Assembly (NCBI GenBank): GCA_029204225.1
Contig: CM055100.1
Location: 17,041,259 to 17,105,258, forward strand
Direction of reading: 5' to 3'
Origin: Diphasiastrum complanatum
Lineage: Eukaryota > Streptophyta > Lycopodiopsida > Lycopodiales > Lycopodiaceae
Length of the DNA stretch: 64,000 nucleotides
Shown here: positions 53,704 through 64,000 of the stretch, in pieces
Layout: each line of letters opens with the position of its first letter
Position numbering within the stretch: position 1 is the first letter of the stretch
Made by a program: the position numbers and the translations under genes
The notes under the pieces: generated by a model
What the model was told of the DNA's origin: nothing
Databases searched by the model: none
What the model saw: the letters and a program-made list of their open reading frames with translations, nothing else

Positions 53704-54331
53704 AGATGACATCGTCCTCGATGGCAAAGTCTGGATACTGTGCATGCAACCCATGCACGGTCTCCCAGGTAGCATCACTGAGAGGTCGTCCATGCCATGC
53801 AACCAAGTACTCACGGAGCAAACGATTTCGCAACCGTCTATGCCTCCGGTCCAATACTCCCGCTTGTCCATGCATCACCTCCCCATGCTCCTGAAACAAT
53901 ATAAGGCCATCAGCCAACAAGTTATCACCATCATGTAAAACCTTCTTTAAGCGTGAAACATGAAAAACAGGATGAATCTTACAACCAACAGGCAAATCCA
54001 ATTCATAAGCAACGCTATTAATCTTTTTAACAATTTTCCAAGGTCCACAATATCTAGGTGACAACTTATAACACTTCCCTATCTTTAGGGTTTTCGAGTC
54101 CTTTGGAATCCTGAGAAATACCATATCTCCTTCCTCGAACTCTCTTGGCGTACAATCCAGATCAGCATATGTCTTTGCCCGATCCATCGCCACTTTTACA
54201 TTTTCCTTAGCTAACTCCAACATCTGTTGCATGTGAGTTAGGAATTCCATAGCACTAGGTGTCTTATGAGGCATACCTATAGTAACTGGACTGGCTGGTC
54301 TAAAACCATAATTTAGCTCGAAAGGACTCAT
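53702..54331 (-). CDS. Integrase C-terminus with chromodomain
   Basis: 209 codons opening MSPFELNYGFRPASP, the block after the integrase core, followed by LSPRYCGPWKIVKKINSVAY and LPVGCKIHPVFHVSRLKKV (GPY/F module). A C-terminal chromodomain is marked by RRHRRLRNRLLREYLVAWHG and LSDATWE at ~155-200. The chromodomain directs chromovirus insertion. The true protein began in a core now deleted, so the Met is not a real start. Confidence 0.9.
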   Translation of the reverse strand: MSPFELNYGFRPASPVTIGMPHKTPSAMEFLTHMQQMLELAKENVKVAMDRAKTYADLDCTPREFEEGDMVFLRIPKDSKTLKIGKCYKLSPRYCGPWKIVKKINSVAYELDLPVGCKIHPVFHVSRLKKVLHDGDNLLADGLILFQEHGEVMHGQAGVLDRRHRRLRNRLLREYLVAWHGRPLSDATWETVHGLHAQYPDFAIEDDVI

Positions 54332-54348
54332 CTTCGTAGATGCATTCT

Positions 54349-54612
54349 TTATTCTGCTCCAGTGAACTTCAGAGGTTTTAAATCTTTGATAGTAGGTAGC
54401 TTTCTCTTTCGAAACCCCAACTCAGCTTCATGGCCCGTTGACAATGTCCTTTCTACTTCCATAGCTGCACCACTGACTCTCTCAGGAACGCTAACCCCCT
54501 TACCTTTGAGTTGCTCCAAAATCAACTTAAGAGTAGCTTCGATAGTATCCACCTTGGAACATACAGCATCTAATCTCTGTGAATCTTGACAGGTGTTGCT
54601 TGCAGATGCCAT
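54349..54612 (-). pseudogene. Gag N-terminus of chromovirus derivative
   Basis: The likely start MASASNTCQDSQRLDAVCSK is at 54,612; the open frame extends to 54,660. A coiled-coil stretch (VDTIEATLKLILEQLKGK) and RKLPTIKDLKPLKFTGAE follow. It ends at the deletion junction with a stop codon immediately after. Confidence 0.65.
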
Positions 54613-54660
54613 AGCAGAAAAATAGGTAGCAGAAACAAAGCAAAACCAAGCTCTCAGCAC

Positions 54661-55161
54661 CTCAAATCACTACACAGATAAGTTGCCCTGAATTCCTAGA
54701 AGAACTAAATAGAATAGATTTTCTACAGCCAAGTTCTAACTACACATAGACTCTTCTTCTCCAAAAACCAGCAAACTAGGGTTTCAAACTGACAATTGGC
54801 AAAAAAACTATGGATGATCACCGAATCAGAAGGCGAAAAGCCTTACCCTACCAGCGACCTACCACAAGAAGCTTATTCCAACTGACAGATCTGAAAAAAT
54901 ACTGAGTATTGAATAAGTTACAAACAGATTTACAAATCCTATGTGGGTTGGGTTTTCGCAAAAGCGAAGAGAACAATCAAGCCGCGTAGTAGAAAATGCT
55001 CAACGGCTGCCAGAAGATCAGCAATCCACCATAGGGCTTCAATCTGCTATCTTATGGGCTCCAAACCTACCAACAGATCACCTACAGTAGGGCGTTGGCT
55101 CTCCAAGAATGCTCCAAACCCTAATTGAAGATGCCAAATCCCACACAAGTCTTGAAAGTAA
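54661..55161 (-). other. 5' leader of chromovirus derivative
   Basis: About 500 bases between the primer site and gag with no gene. Confidence 0.6.
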
Positions 55162-55163
55162 CT

Positions 55164-55175
55164 GCCCTGATACCA
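55164..55175 (-). other. Primer binding site, tRNA-iMet type
   Basis: Minus-strand TGGTATCAGGGC, one base from the usual TGGTATCAGAGC, two bases inside the 5' LTR. Confidence 0.8.
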
Positions 55176-55177
55176 AA

Positions 55178-55843
55178 TGTTGCACACAAGCTCACAAACC
55201 CTAAGTAAATACACAGAATTACCAGCAAATCCGTCACTTTATTAATCTCAAGCGAATGTACATAGATCAACAAGCAAACATGAGAGCTCTGCTGCAAGTC
55301 TCCTCCCAACCATAGCTGCATAGAAATACCATAATCATAATCATAATGAGGAATGCTTGACAAGGCTCACCCTATATCCCCTCAAGCACCCCTTAACCCT
55401 GACACATCGTAACGTCGACACATGGCAAACTCCATGCACAGCCGACACTTGCCAATTGGCAGTACCCTGACACATAGGCAAGCTAGTAGGTGGACAATCT
55501 GACACGTGTCACTCATGCATTGGACCAAGTGTCCCAATGAACATATGACACATGTCCTGTTGACCCGTCCATTGACCGTCTGACAAGTGTCACTCATGCA
55601 CTGGACCAAGTGTCCCAATGAGCATGTGACATGTGTCACATTGACCAGTCAAACCTTTAGGAGGTCAGTCCAGCAGACTCTCATGAGACCCAGTACCCCC
55701 TTGGCCATCTCGTATTTAGTCACTATAACAAATATTTACATTGCAATTTACAATTGTCTCCACATGCCGTTGACTTAGCCACTTACAATTTAATAATTAC
55801 AATTTACCATACATTGGGCAAAGGGATTCAAAGTACATGTGCA
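55178..55843 (-). repeat. 5' LTR of chromovirus derivative
   Basis: 666 bp, aligned with 53,013-53,689 with several substitutions and small indels (e.g. loss of about 10 bases near 55,650). The right target duplication TGTGG follows at 55,844-55,848. Confidence 0.9.
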
Positions 55844-55848
55844 TGTGG

Positions 55849-57020
55849 TGACATTGTGTAAAGCTGTACAAGGAAAGAAATTGCTTACCAACCTCCCATT
55901 GCCTTATTTTGGATCAATTGTTCCTCTAATACTTGCTTGATATAATGTCTATAGAGCATGTCATATCGACTTGACAACATAGAAGAAATAAACCACCATT
56001 TTGTTGGTAGAGCATGTCCTACCAAATTGACAACATCAAAGAAGGAAGCCATCGAAAGCATTGACATCTTATAAATAAAGCATTCAAATGGAGGCACATT
56101 AAGCTATATCAACTCTTTTTCTTAAGCTCATGGTCCAACCAAAATTTACATATTTCCTCCAATTGAAGCTCAAATAGATTGTTGATATAACGCTTTCAAA
56201 TAATGATATTTGACTTCTAGTTGGGTGGACAAAAGAGCCCGTGGTAATCAGCTTTTACTTCTTGAAATCCCATCCAATGTTGTTACTCATGCACAATGTT
56301 CAATTTTGTACATGGTTCGAGGACCGATTCAAACATACATGAAAAGACAAGTTGTTTGAAGTCACCTTAACCTGCAATGCAAATACACAAATTCAAAATG
56401 ATCTATATAGAGTTAAAAAAAGAATTTAGTGGGGTAAGTGCTCAATGTCTGTAAAATAATACCTAGTGATGTGCATGATGCCAAAGCAAATGAATCATGC
56501 TAGATCAACATTATGATAGTATGTTCATCCTAGATGTGCAATTTCAGCTCCTAATCCTACATGCAGCCCTCATACTACCATTGTTATGAACTCAATCCTA
56601 GATATTGGCATCACATGAAGAACATGTAAGCAACAAAGATGAATCAATAAGCAGTCTCCAACTATGAGTATTGTATGAACATCAGTAATTGGCAATCATT
56701 TAGCTCTATGAAGCAATAGAGTCCCTTACAAAGAACTCAAAGTATCAAAATCTTAAGTTGATGAATGAATGCATCTGTTTATCCTAGCACAACTTACAAA
56801 GTTACAAACGAGTTTAGTGACTTGTCTATTGGGGCTTAAAAAAAGCATGTGACCGAGATAAAAGATACCCTCAACGTAATGCCCTAAATTACTTCAAATC
56901 CCTAATTGTTTAGTTTGTTCATGACAACCATGTACAAAAATATCTATATCAGTATAACAAACTTTTCAAAAGGGAAACATATATTCAAAGCAACTTCCAA
57001 AAGTATAAAGCGAGAGCTAC
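55849..57020. other. Downstream region of the cyclase gene
   Basis: About 1.2 kb between the chromovirus derivative and the cyclase stop codon. It should hold the 3' untranslated region, but I see no clear poly(A) signal. No other gene. Confidence 0.45.
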
Positions 57021-57128
57021 TCACTGCAACACCCGTTTCTTATATTCTCCCAAAGCCCATATTGGATATATGCAGCGATAGGAGCCACAATTGAGCCTAT
57101 AGTCTCCATAAAAAGCACCAACGGTTTC
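57021..57128 (-). CDS. Cyclase terminal exon
   Basis: 108 bp: acceptor ATGAATGTAG, 35 codons (opening [20 protein letters not shown], closing in the IWALGEY block) and TGA. It aligns with the C-terminal end of plant oxidosqualene cyclases. Confidence 0.85.
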   Translation of the reverse strand, partial: ETVGAFYGDYRLNCGSYRCIYPIWALGEYKKRVLQ

Positions 57129-60100
57129 CTACATTCATCAATAAAAGCATCACATATAGTAAATATGTTAGGATTAAAGACATTTATTATGGGACTTCTA
57201 AGATAAATTTTACTTAGGACATTGATTATCTAAAGCAAATGAGTTAAAGTGTTGAAATAAAATTCTTTACCTTTTACATAGAAGTAGATTGACTTATTCT
57301 ATACATTCGCCTTTTGATTATGTTGATTTATGTACAACAAAAAACAATGGGACAAAAGGATGACCTAAATCAGGAATTTACGAAGTTTGGGTAAAATATA
57401 TTAAAGTTGTAACAAAGTCGTGAATAACACACTTGCTTCTCATAATATGTAGTGATGATTGCAACAGAAAAAACTAGACTGCATGTGAGGGATGTTAATT
57501 GCAAATAAACTCTGTACATGGAGCAACGCTAGCACAAAGATTGATTGCTGGTGTAGAAATCAAGATGACCTTCATAAAGGCATTGTTGCAGTTTTTTAAG
57601 TTAACTCCGGATCTTGTTCAATGGTAGCCCATGTCGCCTTGCATTGCCATCTATTTCTACTACAAGTTTTTTTGTAAAGATCAGTACGGGAGTAGGAGGC
57701 AGATCCTCTAGTGCAGCATGAATTTGGGAAATGACATGGCTATTTATAATATCTCTGCCCGTAATACGTACTTGGAGCCATATATGTCCAACCAAGTAGC
57801 ATAAGCAAGCTATGCATGACATTGTGCCATATCATTAGGTAGGATCCTTTGTAGCCTCCTCCAATTATGCGCATAAATCTCTGAGTCATCAACATATTGT
57901 AAGTGGATAGAAGTGGACTACAATCTCTGGCTCTATGTTATGGACTCTTACATTTGAGGCAAAAGTTCTCATAACAAATCTTACACATCTCCTCTCAACT
58001 ATATCATCAGAAGAATGCATGTCTAGATGTGGGCATAGACCTACCCCTCCAAAAGTAATAGCCGAATTTGTAGAAATTGTAGCAATAGCATACTTTGACG
58101 ATGGAGATCTTGTAGTCTATACATGGATGCTCTAGAAGATGATGTCTGCTAGGTTAGGGTACTTAATGCTTTAAGATGGCTGCAAAAGACATAGTTTACC
58201 TAAGTGTAGTATGTCTGAACGGAGCTACCTCATACCTCAAAAAGTCTCCTTGGTCCTGCTACACAATGTGCAATGATCTCCAAAGCTGAAGTTTAGAGAA
58301 CAAGTATGAGAGCTCTATGAATCTATACATATGCTGCAATCGTGTCTGTTTTCTAAAGACGGTGAAACCAATTCCCACTACAACATGAGAATCTCAAGAT
58401 TGATGATAACCTCTCTGATAGCATGTTAACATGTCACCACTATGATAGACTGGGACTAGCCTCCAGTCGAAAAAATGTCTGCGACCATGGATTTGCTCTG
58501 CCACCCAAATGCAAAGCTAATAACTGTATTGTTTGGATTTCACTCTTCAAGTACATCTAAAAGAACAACTTTGCCAACCAATTTGCAAACTCATTCATAT
58601 CGGATGGTCTAGAATAATGAGCTAAACTTTATTCTGAAGTCTTGGACAAGAGTCGTCATGGCATAAAATGCATTATGAACATGAGCAAAACTAATTGGTG
58701 GATTAGCTGAGATGTAGAAAATGAATCTGTACCCATTGTAGGTGATGTAGGTAAGTTGCCCATGGTGTTGTTTGCTACTATGGAGAAGGTGAGGAAAGGC
58801 ATGGTAAAATCATATCATGCTCTGATGCACAGGCTGCTCTCTCTGCTCTATACAATCCAATAATTGTTGCACATGCTTATGTTGTTTATGAAGATCTGTG
58901 ACCTTTGAGCTAAGTTGTTGTATAGAAGAGGTCTGCTCAAATAAAGTGGACCTATTCCTCTGCTTTTGAAATAGCAAATGCACAACTAGGATTATACTCA
59001 GATATGATAGTGGTTATGACTGTTAGGCTATGAAAGCGCTATATATGCAAAGATCACTCAAGATATGATAGATAAGCTCTCAAGAGTCAAAAGCAGTTCA
59101 CTGACTAAGAATAGTTGATATCCAAGAACTGACAGGAATGAGCTGTCTCTTATTCATAGAAAAATGCTATCTTTAGAATAGATCTCTGGTTGAAAAAGGG
59201 CCATAGAAGCCAATTACTACCCAACAATGTTCAAGTAGCACAGATTAAAGAGTAGAAATGGAGATTGCATCCTCTAAATTTTTTGTTATCAATGATAGGA
59301 ATTGAGAGGTTTTTTGAGGAGAACTCCATGGCAAATGTTTCTTTGGAGAGGTCTTGCAAACTAGAGTGGACACCAACAATAAAGAAAGGCGGCAGCCCTA
59401 ATCCTCACTTGTTGGAAGGACAGAAGCTATTTGAACATATACTTCTATGTGCAGGACAAGAAAAGGGCATAAAACCCAAGAATCGTGATTTTTTCCTTTA
59501 GGTCAAAAGAGAATATTTGAAAAAAAATTTCAACCTCAAGTTTATTAGATTTGATGGCATAATTAAATTTTTTTCTTCGGGCATTGAAGAATCTAATATC
59601 ATAATATACGGATACCCCAAAATTATGGTAATCAGATGTTTTTATTAAGACTATCACACAAGGACTTCAATGACTTAGTCTCAGAGTTGTAAAATTCACA
59701 TTTTCGACCCACCACTCAATATTCAAGTCTCAGAGTTGTAAAATTCACATTTTCGATCCACCACTCAATATGCAACTCTTGCTCTACCCTAGATTATATG
59801 ACCATCGATTTTGGCCATTGTTTTTGGGCGAGTGTGCAAATAACATTCAGGGGTTCCGAGTGGTAGGATGATGATGGATTGACCTAGAGTTAAAATTTTG
59901 AATCCCTATCTTGTTTTCTTGCTATTGCAAGACTGCTTTGGTTTCTGAATACGACTACTTGATCACAATACTTCTTTGATGTGTTTTTTCAATATAGACT
60001 CACTAGGTTTCTGGTATCTATTATTGGCCACTCCGGTATCAATATCAATAACACAAAACATAGTCTTGCATTTTCATCACCATATTGCCATTCCTTCGTT

Positions 60101-61423
60101 AGAGTAGAATTACGGTATTTTGTGGCACTTTCATTTTATTTAACTCAGTCTACTAGCTTGTGCATCAAATCAAATATGCCCAGTTTGAGATATCTTCCAA
60201 CTACTATTGTACTCATCAACATTGTTCAATAAACATGGATAAGATAAGGGAGAAGATATCTCTCTTCAAATGCAAAAGCTTGTGTCATTAAGCAAAAAAT
60301 GCACGTAACTTCCAAGTGCCACCATTGCTCTTCCTTTGATGGAAGCTTACAACAATATTTATAAGCTATATTCTCACATTTTTTAAGCATCAATAGATGT
60401 GACCAGTTTTGTTCATAGCCTCAAATGCCATTCTTCATTCTCACATGCAATACAAGTTACAACCATGTGGCATGAATTGTCGTCTTCCTCTATAATAGGT
60501 GCTAACTTTCTTGTTGGCATCTCTTCATCTCATTTTCTTGGCAACTTCTTGTTCAACATTTAGATTTTGATGGTATCTTCAACATTTGTTGTTATGCAGT
60601 CCCTTCTTTGGTGTAGACATTCCTATAGTATCTTCTTCAACATAAACATTTTTGCACCATACTCCAAAGATTTAAAACTGCAACTCAATCAACTATTCCA
60701 ATTTGAATCTATCATGCTTTCTTCAAACTTTTACTACATAAGTCAAATGGGCAAGACTTGTAAAGGGAGGATCTAAAGATGCAAGCCTTACTGTTCAAGG
60801 TCACATGCACATTCATAATCTTGTGTGTGGAAGTGAGAAACAAAGAAAATACATAACAAGTGCAACCTTACCTCTTGGGGATAATCTCCATTATCCATTT
60901 GTGAATTTATAAGAATAGTTGCTGCCTTATGAAGTGGTACAACATCCCTTTGAGCCTGCAAAAGATGGACTCAGCGACAAATCACCAAAAAACTTGATCA
61001 GGGCATTAGTTAAGTCACAAGTGCTACTTTTGACATCTTTAATCACCATTGTAGAGAAGGGCCAAACATAGATTCTACAGGCTAGCATACTACAATGCAA
61101 AAAGTAGATCATTATAGATCAACAAATTTTATGCCAAATAGAACGAACACTTAAAATCTCCTACCACCTTTCCATTGAAACCCAAAAAACATAAATTTTC
61201 AATAGAAATGGATTACTAGAATCTATATAGTCTAAAGGCTAGAAAACATCAATGAATAAAACATACAGAGCATCGTCAAGTGATATTTGAAATCTTGTAG
61301 GTGAAAGTTATTAGCAAATCTTTTGAAGACTACAAGAAGTACCTGCCCGGCTGCTATAAGTGCAAGTACAGAGAGTGCTGTATGAACCACATGTGCTCTC
61401 CCACCTTCCAAAGCTGTATATAC
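57021..61423 (-). CDS. Oxidosqualene (triterpene) cyclase, last three exons
   Basis: Three minus-strand exons (61,343-61,423; 60,872-60,955; 57,021-57,128), all phase 0 with AG/GT borders, read [20 protein letters not shown]..., [20 protein letters not shown]..., and ...[15 protein letters not shown] with a stop. This is the C-terminal end of plant cycloartenol-synthase-type cyclases, which fold oxidosqualene at the ER. It includes a QW-like repeat (SQMDNGDYP) and the near-invariant PIWALGEY end. Divergence ([12 protein letters not shown] for the usual GNRSHVVNTAWA) suggests a specialised paralogue. The preceding exon (expected GGWGESY-type block) is not found up to 64,000, so the gene continues outside or is truncated. 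Only 91 codons are here. Confidence 0.85.
57129..60871 (-). other. Large cyclase intron (3.7 kb)
   Basis: Bounded by donor GTAAGG (60,871) and acceptor TGTAG (57,129). It holds an unassigned minus-strand open stretch (57,903-58,130) with [20 protein letters not shown], another (57,601-57,822), and a plus-strand 78-codon frame at 59,265-59,501, none recognised. A tandem duplication lies at 59,677-59,774. Confidence 0.65.
59677..59774. repeat. 49-bp tandem duplication
   Basis: Units at 59,677-59,725 and 59,726-59,774 begin AGTCTCAGAGTTG and differ at about two to three bases. Confidence 0.9.
60872..60955 (-). CDS. Cyclase penultimate exon
   Basis: 84 bp, 28 codons, acceptor TTTTGCAG and donor GTAAGG. 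Carries [10 protein letters not shown] and [13 protein letters not shown], matching the RDPTPLHRAA...INSQxENGDFPQQ block of plant cyclases. Confidence 0.9.
61343..61423 (-). CDS. Cyclase third-from-last exon
   Basis: 81 bp, 27 codons, acceptor ATGCTATAG and donor GTACTT. Carries [20 protein letters not shown] and ALIAAGQ, in the place of VYxNLEGNRSHVVNTAW...ALIxAGQ. The intron on its 3' side (60,956-61,342) is only 387 bp. Confidence 0.85.
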
Positions 61424-61517
61424 CTATAGCATGTATAGAATCATATGAGTAATAAGTACCAAAAATAAAACATTTCCTCTTTCTCCCTCTTCCCATATAT
61501 CTCATGTACTTCCTCAT

Positions 61518-61665
<148 letters not shown>

Positions 61666-61866
61666 TCCTTCTCTCTCTACTTTATTGCTACTCCCTCCCT
61701 TGTTATGGTTTTTAACCCCTCTTCCCATGCATTTTTTAGACGTCATTTTTTGATTGGTAACTAGCCCAATCGAAACGTACCAATCACAACACATTAAAAG
61801 TTCAAAAAAAGCTAGATGGCGATGTGGCACCCCTCAACGTGAATTGTTCTGTTCTCCATTATAGGG

Positions 61867-61868
<2 letters not shown>

Positions 61869-61899
<31 letters not shown>
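61869..61899. repeat. Second (TC)n microsatellite
   Basis: About fifteen TC units, 210 bases from the end of the first array. Confidence 0.95.
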
Positions 61900-61903
<4 letters not shown>

Positions 61904-64000
61904 TTCGTTGAAGCCTTGGAGAGATCTTGCTAAAGCTATTGCTAGCCTCTACTACATTTGACTCATCAACTCTACATCTCTAGGTCTCGTGTACAAGATC
62001 CTTATGGTTGATGGGTGAACTTGTCTCAAACATAGCTCATCTTAGTGGTACACTTCCTAGGGAACACATGTGACTTTCATCATAAGCACAACATGTAATG
62101 GTACATACTCCACATACATGGTATGTATTCTACGACAACATGCAAAAAACATAAATTCCAGAATTGATTGATACTTTTAATCTGCCCATCTAACTATGGA
62201 TGCTTTCCACTACACACTCATGATTGTGTTGACAATTTGGCGAACACCTATAATTGATATCCCCCCTTGGGATTTTTACTAGCGATTATGAACTTCAAGA
62301 TACCATAAAATCTCCCCACGTTTAGAACAAACAACTCAACCATTGTTTGAGTTGTTCATATATTTGAATTGCCCCACCATAGTCGATCAATTTGCTACTA
62401 CAAATAAAAAGTTGGGGGTCCTTTCTAGTCTATTAAATAAGTCCATATATATATAATTTCCCATCTATTGTGGGATCTCTCTTAGGGCAATAATTTCAAA
62501 AGAACTCCTCTTATTCCTTGTTTTACTTGACAAGGGATGCAATGATGGATGTACTCTCTATCATCTTGTTGTAGTCATGGCTGGGAACTAGTAATCATGC
62601 TAGGGTGTGCCCTTAGCAGGGACTTTCATGGAGCTCATGAAGGATTTTACAAAAAAGTCCATTCATGTTTGGCACAAAACACAATCATTTTTGTAAGCAA
62701 GCGACATATGAAGTTGACTCTCCTGCATGATGTGTGCACTAGAGGTTAGACACACTAGATCCTTTCTAAACTTCTTTGATTTTTTAAATCACTTTCTACC
62801 ACAAAAAGTTCACTTTGATACAATATACAAGATAGTGCAATAGTTATCACTTTATCTCTCCTTTCCCTTTGACCAAGCCAATACTCGAATTCCAAAAAAG
62901 AAATCTTGCATTAGCTTAGTCCACCTACCTTGGAGGCCATAAAATCTAATTGATTGCAAATGTAGTAAACATTAAAATCAATGTAATAACATTGTTGTTG
63001 TCGTAAATCAGTGGGATAGCAGCGGAAGTAGAACAACGAACGGTTGTAGATCGGAAGTGCACCAGCAATAATCAAGATGAATAAACAGTAGTAATGTTCA
63101 ATAGAACAAAAACGGTAGTGTAAAATTATACTCGTGAAAAAAAAATTAGAAGGTGAGTACATGGGCATGAAGCTGATGAGCGCAATTTTGTGAGGCGCAG
63201 ATATTTTAGAGCTTCCGTCTATATATAGATAACTAACTGAAAATTTATTTATTTACAAGACATTTTCAAGTCTTTCAAGTCAATGCTTTTCTACCTACTT
63301 AATTAATTACAGCCGTCTTTTCTCTGATGATGAAGTCAGATTGTTCGGCCTAGTCAGATTGTTCAGTCTAGTCAAATTGTTCGGCCTAGCCGATTTGTCG
63401 GCTGCCTCCTAAAGCTTAGACAATGACATGTCGTCTTCAACTTATGCCCACCACAAAGGCCTGTGATATTTTTCATGTTTTGTGTCCTTGGTACTTCCTT
63501 ATTTCCTAGAGAACTTCTGATCCTGCATTTTTTACAGACTTTGAGCTTTTCCCTCAATTGCCTGCTACCATTCTCTAGGTTCACATTTAGCAATGTCACC
63601 ACTGCAAAATTGTCCAGTTCCTAGTTTAAAAGGATAGTCAACCTATTGGCGAAGCACATGGGAAACCATGGATGTTTTTTCCAGCACACCTTTTTGCAGA
63701 AACAAGCATGCACACACTATGTTGCAATTCACAAAGGTCCCGATATGATTGTTGTCTTTTTAGATGTACCTGATTACTATTGTGGTTTGCCAAGTGATAC
63801 TCCACTTGCATGACTTATTACCTACTAAAATGTACTTGTTACTATTGGGTTTAAAAAAAAATTCTCTTTGCACAAAGCACAAGCTTCATGGTACTAAAAG
63901 AAAGTTTGCATGAAATCATTATCTAGAAAAAACACCACAAACAAAGCTACAATGGTAGTTCTAGTAGTTAAACATAGGGCTTGCATTTGAGCACATTCTT
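61900..64000. other. No gene seen to window end
   Basis: If the cyclase continues, this is its upstream intron. I looked for the GGWGE-type exon and found none. Minus-strand frames at 62,911-63,168 and 63,372-63,602 lack motifs. Confidence 0.4.

Larger units (their letters stand above)
53013..55843 (-). mobile_element. Internally deleted chromovirus (Ty3/gypsy), 2.8 kb
   Basis: Two LTRs (677 and 666 bp, a few percent diverged), a TGTGG target duplication, an iMet primer site and a polypurine tract frame a 1.5-kb body. That body retains the Gag N-terminus and the integrase C-terminus with a chromodomain; protease, RT, RNaseH and the integrase core are absent. The deletion junction lies at about 54,345, and the frame changes there. 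It can only have moved with enzymes from a full-length relative. Confidence 0.9.

Noticed and set aside
59265-59501. 78-codon plus-strand ORF in the cyclase intron
   Set aside because: No motif, no homologous frame elsewhere in the window and no start context; kept only as a note under the intron.
60927-61112. 61-codon minus-strand ORF ending in GSKGCCTTS
   Set aside because: It is an out-of-frame shadow across the intron/exon border of the cyclase.

Overview
The window looks like nuclear DNA of a land plant with a large, transposon-filled genome. The evidence is dense, nested Ty1/copia and Ty3/gypsy LTR retrotransposons with plant-type primer sites (initiator tRNA-Met and tRNA-Asp), very long LTRs, AT-rich intergenic DNA, long (CT)n tracts, and an oxidosqualene-cyclase gene with multi-kilobase introns. 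A fern or gymnosperm would fit, but nothing seen fixes the species. I found no bacterial-style operons, rRNA genes, tRNA genes or CRISPR arrays.

Layout. 1-2,990: a mosaic of a copia LTR, primer site and gag start joined to a gypsy RT/RNaseH piece, followed by an unknown ORF. 3,535-5,200: broken copia protease (-) and integrase (+). 6,385-8,022: a collapsed gypsy remnant (-) in which protease abuts integrase and integrase abuts a coiled-coil accessory ORF. 8,027-15,290: a gypsy element (+) with a putative 3.5-kb LTR, primer site, gag and protease, but no RT or integrase. 15,589-26,822: a young, nearly complete gypsy element (-) inserted in a CATGCA-rich patch with a perfect 5-bp target duplication. 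27,121-31,050: an inverted second copy of the 3.5-kb LTR. 31,825-35,720: a decayed copia element (+) interrupted by an LTR-like insert. 35,870-38,812: simple repeats and copia scraps. 38,781-45,187: a gypsy element (-) with the order LTR, ORF1, repeat spacer, gag, protease, truncated RT. 45,188-50,408: an inverted copy of the copia/gypsy mosaic plus copia remnants. 50,430-51,565: gag scraps. 53,013-55,843: a small internally deleted chromovirus (-) with both LTRs and a target duplication. 57,021-61,423: the last three exons (-) of a triterpene cyclase gene that continues beyond the right edge or is truncated there.

The best-preserved system is the 11.2-kb gypsy element. Gag, protease, RT, RNaseH and integrase lie in one frame broken by only two stop codons. 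Downstream of integrase, and separated by an AATA-rich and 23-bp-repeat spacer, is a further accessory ORF of roughly 850 residues with a globular N-terminus, a long coiled coil and a C-terminal domain; it is split by one frameshift. The LTRs differ at 7 of 1,219 positions, so the insertion is recent. A different ORF lies upstream of gag in the 38.8-45.2 kb element, so the window holds two placements of extra ORFs in gypsy elements.

The only host gene I can support is the oxidosqualene cyclase. Everything else that codes is transposon-derived or unrecognised.
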